This document shows, piece after piece, positions 1 to 9,161 of a stretch of 11,773 bases of DNA. The notes under the pieces were generated by a model. That model searched no databases. It had not been told where the DNA came from and worked only from the letters and a program-made list of their open reading frames with translations. Source of the DNA: Isotricha intestinalis. Taxonomy: Eukaryota > Ciliophora > Litostomatea > Vestibuliferida > Isotrichidae. Each line of letters opens with the position of its first letter. Position 1 is the first letter of the stretch. The DNA lies in the NCBI GenBank assembly GCA_023807065.1, contig JAJJLU010004552.1, forward strand, positions 1 to 11,773, in the 5' to 3' direction. Position numbers and translations under genes: made by a program.

Positions 1-250
1 GTAGATATTTCCAAGGAATTGAACAATTATCCTCCAAATCTCTTTAATAGTTTTTACAAAGACAATAGTAGGATATTTTTCTAAGCATCTTTTAAAAATA
101 TCACAGTTGAATTACCATCTTTAATCTAATAATATTTTATTTTTTTTAGGTTTATTCTAACTTAAAACCAATTTGTATTTCATTTATATTTAATATTCCA
201 TTTTTAGAAGATTTAATCATTAATTCCTTTAATGCTATTCCAGCATTCAT
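1..250 (-). CDS. unidentified protein, N-terminal part, runs off left edge
   Basis: Starts at an ATG (248-250) preceded by a run of A, like other starts in this window. The first 26 codons are open (MNAGIALKELMIKSSKNG and on). A stretch at about 126-168 then holds three TAA codons and is either glutamine-rich coding or a 43-base GT..AG intron. Beyond it the frame reads DGNST, and with one missing base near 100 continues as DIFKRCLEKYPTIVF to the window edge without stops. The mixed hydrophobic and charged pattern suggests a helical globular protein. I recognise no family. The ATG overlaps the last TGA (249-251) of the gene before it on the same strand. Confidence 0.4.
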
Positions 251-315
251 ATTTTTTTTACATTAAAATTAATGAATTAAAGAAAAAAGATATATTTATA
301 TAAATAATTAATACT

Positions 316-776
316 TTAAATAATTTGTTTAATTTTATTTATTTGTTTTTCATTGTTTTCTTCATTTAAATCCTATTCTTCATCTTTTTGAATATTCTTT
401 TTCATCATTTGAATTATATTTTCTCTATCTTTTTCTTTTTCATAATATTCTTTTATTACCTTTCTTATCTTTTTATCATTGCTTAATAATTCTATATTAT
501 CATCAACAAATTTTCCAACATTAACATAATTTTTTTATTTATATAAACATCTAATAAAAAATAGTAAAATTCTCAATGTTTAGAATGATTAATATTAATA
601 GTTAAATATCTTTAATATAATCACATTTTAATTGAAGATCCCCATTTGATAATAAAAGAAGAAGAAATTCCATCAATTCCATTTTTATTATTATAAGTTA
701 CATAACAATTTTTCCAAAATACAATTTGGAAATTTATATCTGTATGAATTCCTAATATTTTTGTTTTTGATAAAAT
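316..776 (-). CDS. unidentified protein with many in-frame TAA/TAG codons
   Basis: Two stop-poor segments join if one base is missing near 625: 624-776 (contains FWKNCYVTYNNKNGIDG and IIKWGSS) and 319-579 (contains IRCLYK, VNVGKFVDDNIELLSND, then a Lys/Glu-rich helix). The join passes three TAA codons, and the second segment holds a TAA in LYK(TAA)KN and a TAG in KDEE(TAG)DLNEE, all plausible as glutamine. The end is either the TAA at 316-318 or the next TGA at 249-251. A TGA at 777-779 sits directly upstream in frame, so this may be a separate gene whose start is lost, or the C-terminal part of the kinesin-like gene. Product unknown. Confidence 0.4.
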
Positions 777-789
777 TCATAATTTGTTA

Positions 790-3432
790 TTAGTACTTGT
801 TAAAATCATTATTATTTCTTCCAAAAGATATTTTATCATTTATATTTTTTTCATTTAATTTCTTTCTTAATAATACATTTTCCATATTTAATTTTTCTAT
901 CATTTTTTTATGAGTTGAGACTATACTTTGTAAATTATTAAATTTATTTGAAAATTCATCAATTTGATTTTTATATTTTTCTAATTTATTTTCTAAATCT
1001 AAACAATTTTCTTCATTTGAATTAAATAAATTATTATCATATTTTTTAGAATAATCTATATATTTACTATTAAATTCTTCTATTTCATATAATTTACTTT
1101 TAATTTTTCTATAATAATTCATTAAATCTATTTTATCATATTTATTAAAATCTTCATTTTGTTTAATTAAATCATGAAAAATATTAGAATTTTTTTCTTG
1201 AAGAATATTAATGGGAATATTTAAATTATTTAATCTATTTTTTAAAGCAAGATGATTTTCTATTTTTTCTTTTTCTTTATTTTTATAAACAATAATTTTA
1301 GTTTTTTTTCTTTCAATTCCTTTTTCGTCTAATTTATTAAATAAAATAGGAAATTTAAATCTATTAACATTTAATTCATATTTTTCAATTATTTTATCAA
1401 ATTCTTCTTTTAAATTTAAATATATTGTAAAATTTTTAATATCATTTATATTTGAAGTAAATATTTTTTTTTGTTCAAAACAATTTTTATAACTTGTTAT
1501 TAAATTATCTATTGTTAAATATAATTCTATTATTTCTTTTATAAAATTTCCATGATCCATTTTCATTTTTTTATTTATTTCATTTATTTCATTTTCTGTT
1601 TTTTTCATTTGATTTTCTTTTTGTTGAATTAATTTTCATATTTTTTTATAATAATATTATTTTCTTTTATATTATTTTTTTCAATATCATTTATTTCTTT
1701 TTTAAAATATTTTTTATATCATTTTTTATTTTTTTTTCATCAATTTCTATATTTTGAATTTCTAAATTTTCTTGAAAAGCTTTTGGTAAATTTTTAATAA
1801 TATTATCTTTTATAATATTTTCTTCTTTAAATTTATTTGATAATTGATTTAAAGTTTTTTTTTTTCTTTTAATATTTCTATATTTTTAGAATATTGATTT
1901 TTTAATTTAACTTGTTTTTCAAAAGCTAATTTTTCTTCCTTAATTTCAGTATAAATTTTAATTAAAGCTTCATCAGTATTTTTTATTCCTTCAACAGTTA
2001 AAAATTTTTTTGTTTCTTCTTTAATATTATTTATTTTATTTTCAAATTCAATAATTTTATTTTCATTCATATAATTTTTTTCTATTGCTTCTCTTATTTC
2101 TCTTGTATATTTTTTTTCTTTTGATTTTTATTATTTAATAAATTGTCAATATCACCATTAAAATTAAATATTTCTTTTAATGTTTCTATTTGTCTTTTAT
2201 AATTTGCTTTTAACATATCTGATTTTGTTTGTTTATAATCAACTAAATTATTTAATTCTTCTATTTTTTTTTCTTGTACTTTTATTTTACTTTCTAAATC
2301 TTTTATGACATCATCTTTTTTTTCACTTTCATTTTTTGATTTTTTCTTTTTAGGTTCTTTAAATTTAGATTTTTTTTTATTTAATATTATTTTACATTTT
2401 AATAAAAATTCTAATGTTTCTTTTACATTAATATAAGAATCTTCATCTGGAGTTATTGTTCCTATTATTCTATATTTTATATTTTCATTAAATGAAACTT
2501 TTTCTAAAACAGAAATTAATTTAGATTTATTTATTATTGTTTTATTATCAATATTATTAATATAATTAATAATATCTACTTTAGTATTATCTAATTCTTC
2601 TTTATAATTTAAATATAAATTATTATTTAAATTTGAAAAGTATATATCATTAGAACTTAAAATAATAAAAGAAATTGTACTTATTATATTTCCATTATTA
2701 TCATTAATATATATTATAAAAGAAAAATGTGAATATAAAAATAAATGACTTCCTTCAATTTCTAAATTATTTAGATTATCAAAAAATTTAGTTAAAAAAA
2801 CAAAACATCTTTAATATCTTCACAAGGAACTTTTTTAACTTTATGAATTAAAGAACTATTATTATTATTATTAATTTTAATTGAATATTTATTTAATAAA
2901 TCATTTTCATTTAAATTTAATATTTCTTTACTTTCCATTCCAATAAAAGTACTTATATCAATTAAATTATTTCCATTAATCATAATATAAGAAACATTTA
3001 AAGCTAAATTTTCATTTAAATTTTTATCTCCTGATATTTTTAATATATAATTTTCTAAAAAACGAGGAAAAATTCCTCTTGAATTAATATTTTCATAACA
3101 GTTACTTTTTCCAAAAATTATTTCTTTATTTTCACAATTTGAATTTCCATATGAAATAAAAGTAAAATTAATATTTGATAAACTTTCTTTTATACAATTT
3201 AACATTATTTCTTCATAAATATATGAATTTTCATTATTTTCTGTAAATATTTTATCTAAATTATAATTTTTATTTTTCTCTTCAGATATTATTTTATTTT
3301 CATTTTTATTTCTAATAAAAGAATTGATTTTTTATCTAATGATTATTGAAAATAAGGCTTTGAAGAAATTTTTGGAGATTTTATTTTTAAAAATATTTTT
3401 ATTCTTTCATCATTTTGATTTAGAGAATCCAT
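790..3432 (-). CDS. kinesin-like protein with degenerate motor domain and long coiled-coil tail
   Basis: The ATG at 3430-3432 follows an A-rich run and opens with ERIKIFLKIKSP, matching the first beta strand of kinesin motors. The motor (about residues 1-350) is followed by YNLDKIF, then NFTFISYG at the P-loop position, GIFPRFLENYI, and near its end SKLISVL, GTITPDEDSY and KETLEFLLKCKIILN, in kinesin order and spacing. The nucleotide motifs are lost: the P-loop (3110-3151) reads GNSNCENK instead of GxxxxGKT, switch I reads FLYSH (2727-2741) instead of SSRSH, and switch II reads ILSSND (2646-2663) instead of DLAGSE. A Lys/Glu/Asn-rich predicted coiled coil fills the remaining 500 or so residues. 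Junctions near 3323, 2797, 2113, 1860, 1703 and 1630 each fit one missing base. It ends at tandem TAA codons. The kinesin subfamily is unclear; it could be a non-motile microtubule binder. Confidence 0.75.
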
Positions 3433-3657
3433 TTTATTTTATTTTTTAAAAGAAATTTAATTTAAATAAATAAATATTATATTTACAATTAGTTAATAAA
3501 TATTAGAGAACAATTATTATTATCATTATATTAATAATAAAATGTTTAAATAAATAATTAATTATTACTAGTCAAAAACAAAAATTTTAATTATATTTTC
3601 TAATTTTAAATTTTATTATAAATTTATTTATTAAAAAAAAATTAAATCATTTTTAAA
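3433..3657. promoter_or_regulatory. AT-rich gap between divergent genes
   Basis: This gap separates the starts of the kinesin-like gene (minus) and the TLDc gene (plus), so it probably holds both promoters. It is almost pure A/T with no open frame on either strand and no motif I can name. The true start of the TLDc gene may lie inside it, because no ATG was found at that gene's 5' end. Confidence 0.35.
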
Positions 3658-4206
3658 AGTGATAGTATATTTAATATTAAATTAAATTTGAAGGTAAAAT
3701 ATTGACTCTTTAAAATTCATTGTTCATAAAATAACAATAAAACTCCTAAAATAATACTTCAATCTTATAATTCATTAATTAATCAAAATGGAAAAAAATA
3801 TCATTTTAAAATAACATATGAAAATGTTAATTTAAATTATTATATAAATTATATGAAGATAATGATTTAATAGAAACATTAAAAATGTGATAATAAAAAT
3901 TCAATATTAATAATAATAAAAAAAAAAAATATATTTGGAGGATATAATCCTCTTTAAATATTAATTTATCTTTTTTATTTTCTTTAAATAAAAAGATATC
4001 AAACAAGGATATGAATATAATGTTATTTATTGGAATAATGATAAATTTTCTTTTGGATTTGGTGATGATTTATGTATTCAATGTTCACAAAATAATAATA
4101 ATTATAATAAAAATCCTTATATAATACAATATAACAAAATGAATTAAATGAAGGAGAAAAAAATTTTACTATAAAAGGTTATGAAGTTTATTCAGTTCAA
4201 TTTTAA
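3658..4206 (+). CDS. TLDc-domain protein
   Basis: Rejoined frames read FKLLYKLYEDNDLIETLKM, CDNKNSILIIIKKK, NIFGGYNPL, a Tyr-Trp stretch, FSFGFGDDLCIQCSQ and finally FTIKGYEVYSVQF. This follows the TLDc order: LLY...D, then CDNKGPT, then FGGY, then FGxGxDL, then the C-terminal V/IEVY strand. TLDc domains occur in oxidation-resistance proteins and V-ATPase regulators, and are common in protists. The domain stops where TLDc domains normally do, at a TAA (4204-4206). Frame changes fall near 3710, 3835, 3889, 3950-3970 and 4140; the one at 3889 restores CDNK with a single added base. The N-terminus (SDSIF at about 3658) has no clear ATG, so the gene may start a little upstream. It looks like a TLDc domain standing almost alone. 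Confidence 0.68.
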
Positions 4207-4379
4207 ACAATATATTTTCTTAAATCAAATATTTTAATATTATTTTTTATATTATTTTTTAAATTTGAAAATATTTTTTAAATTTAATGTATTTATTATT
4301 GTATTAATATTAAATAATTTTCTATTCTATAATTTAATAATTTTAATTAGTTTTATAATAAAGATGATTTTTAATTCTG

Positions 4380-5170
4380 TCATAAAATTTATTTTTTCTT
4401 TTAAAAAAATTAAATAATTTTAAATTATTCATATTCTTAATATTTCCTCAAATAATCATTCATATTATATAAATACTCATTAACTAAATAATTTCGATTA
4501 AAATTTTTAGAGCAAAATTTATAAAAAAAATTTGGTAAACCTTACTAAACAAAGCATAATAAACCCACAAAAAATTGGAGGAGAATTAGTAATTAAAATT
4601 AATATACTATACCAAAATAAAATATTTTCAATTTATTATCACATCTATCATCTAAATCAAAATCATAAATAAATATGATAGTAATAGAACCAAATAATAT
4701 TATAACTGAAAAAAATAATATTAATAAACCTAAATAACTTTGAAGTGTTTTTTGTTTTATCCAATAATATATTTTCTTTTCTAAGGTTGTTACTTCAGGA
4801 AAAATATATTTTGAATTTGAAAAATATTTAGATTCATTTTCTTGAATTTTACTAATTTGAAATCTAAAAGATATTAAAATTAAAGAAAATTAAATTAATA
4901 AACACTAAAAAATTGCCATAATAATATGAAATATCACAATTATAATATTTTTTTCTTCTAAATAAATATAATAAAAACATATAAAAATCATTACTATATG
5001 ATATATAAATGGTAAAATCCAACTTTTTTTATAAAATTGAATTGTTGATTCTATTCCAAAAAAAAAATATTTATTATAAAACCATTATCAAAGTAAAAGA
5101 TCCATAATTGTTAAATTTTTTTTTGTTTTTTTACATAAAATAAAAATAAGTCAAAGAAAAACTTTTTCAT
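4380..5170 (-). CDS. multi-pass membrane protein, unknown family
   Basis: The ATG (5168-5170) opens MKKFFFDLFLFYVKKQ. Hydrophobic helices follow: FDNGFIINIFFFG, SWILPFIYHIVMIFICFYYI, a helix at about 4890-4950, SYLGLLILFFSVIILFGS and a last one at about 4550-4620. Between them lies a hydrophilic loop (RFQISKIQENESKYFS to KKIYYWIKQKT), and the C-terminus is soluble (NRNYLVNEYLYNMNDYLRKY). That makes about five or six membrane segments. A 10-base A run (5058-5067) explains one frame change by a single lost base. At 4540-4620 and 4885-4960 two frames are open: one continuous with TAA/TAG as Gln, one stop-free with extra indels; I cannot decide. It ends at a TAA near 4440 or a TGA at 4380-4382. 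No family recognised; receptor or channel-like proteins are possible. Confidence 0.5.
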
Positions 5171-5189
5171 TATAAAAAAAATATTATTT

Positions 5190-5883
5190 AAAATTATTAT
5201 ATAATAAAAAATTATGATATAAAAGAAATAGAAAGATTAAATTATGAATATTTAAAATTAAAAGAAGATTTTGAAGAATATAAAGAAAAAACAATAGATA
5301 AAATGAAAGATTTAGAATTTTTAAATATTCAATATGAAAAAGTAAAAAAAGAAAATGAAGAATTAAAAAGAAAAAAAAATTCAGTTCAAAATGAAAAATA
5401 TATAATGCAAAGAGAAATAGATCAATTAAGAAATGAATTAGATTCAAAAAGTAAATTAATAGATCAAATAACAAAAAATAGAGATTCTTAACAAAAATAT
5501 ATTCTAAAAATTATAATAATAATAATGAAGTAAATGAAATAAAAAGAAATATTTCTTTAAATTATTTTTCAAATGAAGAAAATGAAATTTTTGAACAAAG
5601 AAGAAAAGAATATATTTTAAGTGTTTTATCTTTAGAAAATTTTTCTTTAGATTTTTATCCTAATAATAATTTAAATATGCATATTAAAAATGGAAATAGT
5701 AATAATATTAATAATAGAAGCTTTTCTAATTCTGATAATTATGAACAACAAAATCAACAAGATTCTATAAATAGAGAAAAAGAATTAATTAAAAAAATTG
5801 ATGAAGTTTTACAAAAAATTCAAATGAAAAAAGAAAAATTACTGAGTAATAAAATTAATGCTAATTCAAGATATGATAAATAA
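5190..5883 (+). CDS. coiled-coil protein, unknown function
   Basis: One frame from about 5192 to 5491 gives a classic coiled coil (DIKEIERLNYEYLKLKEDF, then QREIDQLRNELDSKSKLID). After a single-base slip near 5497 it continues as an Asn/Ser-rich linker (FSNEENEIFEQRRKEYIL, then LENFSLDFYPNNN) and a last Lys/Glu helix (REKELIKKIDEVLQKIQMKK), ending in NSRYDK and tandem TAA codons. No ATG lies in frame before the methionine at 5303, although the heptad pattern starts about 100 bases earlier, so the 5' end is lost to a frame slip or lies in the short gap shared with the divergent membrane-protein gene. The opposite-strand Phe/Leu frame here is only its shadow. A cytoskeletal or basal-body role is conceivable but not shown. 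Confidence 0.55.
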
Positions 5884-6166
5884 TAAAATTTATTATAATT
5901 ATTATTATATTATTTATTTTTTATTCTTTTATTTTTTTTTTCTAGAATATATAAATACTTAATTATAATTATTCATATTTGATTTAGAAATTAAAAATTC
6001 TAAAAACTGTTCCTTTAATTTTTATAATAAAGAATATAAAATTATTTTCTAAATGAAATAGAAGAATTAAATCATAATATCATATAATATAAAATAATAA
6101 ATATAGAAATAAAAATTTCTTAATTAAAACAAATTAATTTCAAATGAAATTAATATGAAAAATATT
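5884..6166. other. AT-rich gap between convergent genes, with a small inverted repeat
   Basis: This lies between the 3' ends of the coiled-coil gene (plus) and the EF-hand gene (minus). It shows no convincing coding frame. At 6133-6154 a perfect 9-base inverted repeat (ATTAATTTC / GAAATTAAT, 4-base loop) is followed by a second imperfect one ending near 6170. They could form hairpins in either 3' UTR, but such repeats also arise by chance in DNA this AT-rich. Confidence 0.3.
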
Positions 6167-7110
6167 TCATAATAAACTATATAAAAAACACCTAAATTAT
6201 CTTAATTAATCTCTTTCCATATAATTAGCTAACTTATTATTAGATTTATTAATTTCAGCAACATCAGGCTCAACATTAATTTCATCTTTTAAATAAATAT
6301 AAAGTTGAAAATCATGAATAGATTGAGTATTAAAGAACATATATCTAAAATCAAAATAATCTAAATAATCTTTATTCCCATTAGTAGCTTCTCTCATAAT
6401 AATTTGTGCAATTTGAGTATCTTCATCTTTATTTTGTAATTCTTTCATATTTAATAAATGAAATTTTTTTTCTTTTTCAGAATCAATAGAATTACTTGAA
6501 TTATTATTATCAACTTTAGGTATTTTTTTAAAATAAAAGGATCAGTTCTTAAATTACTTAAATAAGTTTTAATATCTTTAATTCCAATTCTACCATCATT
6601 ATCAAAATCAAATAATTGAAAATAAGATTGTGTTTTATCTTCTAATCTACAATGAGATGAAAATATATATAATACTTCACAAAATCTTTTAAAATTTAAA
6701 ATTTAAATCTGGAATATCATCTTCTGGTATTCTATATATATCTGCAACTTTATAATTCTTTATATTTTTTTTTTTTCTTCTTCTTCTCTTCTTTTAAATT
6801 CTTCTTCTTTTTTTTTAATAATTTCTCCTTTTTTCTCTTTCTTTTTCTAATTTTCTTTCTTCTTTTTTTTTAGAATTTGAACTTTTATTACTTTTCCTTT
6901 TTTATTACTTTCTGTTTTTATATTACTTTCTGTTTTTTTTCTTCTTCTGTTTTTTTTATTCTCACTTTTTTCATTTTCTGATTTTTTTTCTTCTTCATTA
7001 TTATTACTATTATTATCTTTTTTTTCTTCTTTTTCTTCTTCATCTTTTTTTTCTTCTTCTTCTTTTTTTTCTTCTTCTTCTTCTTTTTTTTCGTGACAAC
7101 AAATAAATTT
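6167..7110 (-). CDS. EF-hand calcium-binding protein with Glu/Lys-rich N-terminus
   Basis: The rejoined frame runs CCHEKKEEEEEKKEEEEKK, a long charged Asn/Ser/Lys/Glu stretch (about 6780-7095), then YRIPEDDIPDLNFK, RFCEVLYIFSSHCRLEDK and FQLFDFDNDGRIGIKDI. The loop at 6574-6609 (DFDNDGRIGIKD) is a complete 12-residue EF-hand with Asp, not Glu, at position 12. The helix before it (FCEVLYIFSS..LEDK) resembles calcineurin B-type sensors. A second hand (TNGNKDYLDYFD) keeps hydrophobic position 8 and acidic position 12 but has lost ligands 1, 3 and 5, so it probably does not bind calcium. The C-terminus ends ANYMERD at TAA 6206-6208, or 13 codons later at TGA 6167-6169. A 7-base homopolymer at 6523-6529 explains one frame slip; another lies near 6695. 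No in-frame ATG is visible at the 5' end. Confidence 0.75.
6780..7092. repeat. low-complexity CTT/TTTTCTTCTT tract inside the EF-hand gene
   Basis: A pyrimidine-rich simple-sequence stretch which, read on the minus strand, encodes alternating Glu and Lys runs. It is densest at 7021-7090, where GAA triplets alternate with AAA. Such tracts easily gain or lose bases in replication and in sequencing, which fits the uncertain frame here. Confidence 0.7.
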
Positions 7111-7197
7111 TTTAAAATAATTAATTAAAAAATATTAAATTTAAAATAAAATGAAAATAAAAATATATCATTTAATTAAAAATAAAAAAATAAAAAA
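7111..7197. promoter_or_regulatory. short divergent promoter gap, EF-hand gene / phosphodiesterase gene
   Basis: Fewer than 100 bases, almost entirely A/T, separate two diverging genes, so both promoters must be here or reach into the neighbouring coding sequence. The plus-strand start is preceded by repeated A tracts (AATAAAAAAATAAAAAAATG). No named promoter element is recognisable. Confidence 0.4.
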
Positions 7198-9161
7198 ATG
7201 TCTCAATCAAATAATAATCCAATAATTATAGCAGGAAATAATATAATAACAACACCATATGAAAAAGTATTATCAATAATAAATGATGCAAAAAAATTTA
7301 TAAAGATGATGAGTAAAAATCAAAGTAAATTAATAAGAGATTTAGAATGGGTAATTAAAGTTATACAAGTCATTCCTTATATACATATGAATTAAAAGAT
7401 AATGAATTAATTCAAAAATATTCAAATGAAAATCAAGATTTTAAACAATTTGTTGAATTTGTTTCTGAATATAATGAAGAAGTTATTCAAATGAATAAAA
7501 AAACTGATTTAATTAATTCAAAAAGTTTAAAAATGAATAATGAATTATTCATTCCTTCTTTAAAATTTAAAAGAAAATTTCATATTAAAAATAATTCAAA
7601 TGAAGGTATAATGAAAATAAATTTAGTGGAAATAATTTACCAAGACAAAAATTAAATTTAAATTTTAATAATGGAAATGATTCAAATAAATTATCAGTTA
7701 ATTCATTAAAAGGAATGATTAAATATAATAATAGTAATAATAATTTTACTTTTACATCTCCAAATTATTATCCAATGAAAAATTCTCTATTAAAAAAATC
7801 ACAATTTGTAAATTCTCATTTAATAATTTAATAAAATCAACAGAATTAACATTTAAAAGTCCAAATCGAATGATAAATATAGTAAAAAAATATCCATTAA
7901 CAAAAGAAAATCATAATTCAGATTTATATAAAAAACAAAATCAAAGACCAAGTTCCTCAGAAATAAAATCTCAAAAAAACACATTAATATATATTGAATC
8001 ATTATTATCAAATGCAAATTATGATTTTAAACAAATATTTGAAAAAGAATTTAATATATTTGAATTAAAAAAAATAGTAGGTCATTCAAATGTTTTACCA
8101 ATAATGGGTAAATATATATTAGAAGAATTTGGTTAAAATAATGATAAAATAATTCAAACAAATAAATTAGAATCATTCTTAATAAATATAAGTAATCAAT
8201 ATTATACAACAGTACAATATCATAATAGTATTCATGGTGTTGATGTCACTCAAACAATATGTTTATTCTTTTTAAATAGTAATATTGAATAAGTATGTCA
8301 AACTAAAGTTTTAGATTTATTAAGTATAATAATTGCTGCTTTAGGACATGATATTGGTCATCCTGGATTAACAAATAATTTTCAAATAAATGTTTCAACG
8401 ATATGGCAATAACATACAATGATATATCATATTTAGAAAATTTCCATTGTGCTAAATTATTTAAAACAATTAAAATAGATGATAATAATATTTTTGAAAT
8501 ATTAAATGATAATGATTATAAATTAATAAGAAAAAGAATAATAAGTGAAATTTTAGCAACTGATATGGCAAATCATGGAAAAGTAATGATATTAATTAAA
8601 GCAAAAATTCCAAATGAATTATTTGAAAATAAAGATAATATAAATGAGAATAGAAAATTTGAATTATTAAGTAAAAATCCAAAAACTCAATTTGAAGAAC
8701 AACAATCACTTTTAGATTTTTTAATTCATGCTGCTGATTTAGCACATAATACAAAATTATTTAAAATTTCAATTACTTGGGTTGAATTATTAACAAATGA
8801 ATTTTGGCTTCAAGGAGATAAAGAAAAAAGAATGAATTTACCAGTAAGTTTTTTATGTGATAGAATTGGTTATGATATTCCTTCTTCTCAAGTTGGTTTT
8901 ATTAAAGGTTTTGTTATTACTACTTTTGATATTTTAATTATTATGTTTCCTACTTTAAGTTATACTGTTGAAAATGCTAAAATTAATTTAAATGAATAAA
9001 AATTAGTTGAAGAACATAGACTTACTGATTGGACTCCTAGAGATAATAAAGATATTGAAAAAGATGATAATTTTGATAAAGTTAATAATGATGTTAGTAA
9101 AAAGTCTTTTACTGCTCATTGGGGAAAACCTAAGTTGATTATTGTCAAAAAACCTAAGTAA
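7198..9161 (+). CDS. class I 3',5'-cyclic-nucleotide phosphodiesterase
   Basis: Hydrolyses cAMP and/or cGMP to the 5'-monophosphate. The start (MSQSNNNPII) follows an A run. An N-terminal segment (RDLEWVIKVI, then HSLYTYELKD) and an Asn-rich linker lead to the catalytic domain at about 8200-8960. All key residues are present: YHNSIHGVDVTQ with the general-acid His (8221-8223) and a metal-ligand His (8233-8235), GHDIGHPG (HD at 8347-8352), MANHGKVM, LIHAADLAHNTK with the metal Asp (8736-8738), EFWLQGDKEK, and the nucleotide-holding Gln in SSQVGFI (8889-8891). Four frame slips (near 7367, 7608, 7795, 8392) each fit exactly one missing base; at 8392 an added base restores family spacing between NNF and YND. 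TAA codons at 8134, 8290 and 8997 lie in an unbroken frame and read as Gln. It ends at TAA 9159-9161 or, with a 32-residue hydrophobic tail, at TGA 9255-9257. No GAF, PAS or clear membrane domain upstream. Confidence 0.93.

Noticed and set aside
790..1608. Separate gene starting at the methionine at 1608
   Set aside because: The coiled-coil pattern continues upstream in another frame, and a single missing base near 1630 joins it to the kinesin-like tail.
5184..5474. Minus-strand open frame rich in Phe and Leu (96 codons)
   Set aside because: It is the antisense of the Lys/Glu/Asn-rich coiled-coil gene on the plus strand; the heptad pattern is on the plus strand.
6133..6170. Inverted repeats as an intrinsic terminator
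   Set aside because: Stem is A/T only and the organism is eukaryotic; such short palindromes are expected by chance here.
7021..7092. CTT-type tandem repeat as a CRISPR-like array or telomere
   Set aside because: It is a coding low-complexity Glu/Lys tract without unit and spacer structure; ciliate telomere repeats (C4A2/C4A4 type) are absent.
8403..8999. Separate small gene starting at 8403
   Set aside because: It begins in the middle of the phosphodiesterase catalytic domain (next to NNF...YND); it is the same enzyme after a frame slip.
7198..9161. Phosphodiesterase as a pseudogene
   Set aside because: All metal ligands, the general-acid His and the invariant Gln are intact, and every break is a single missing base.
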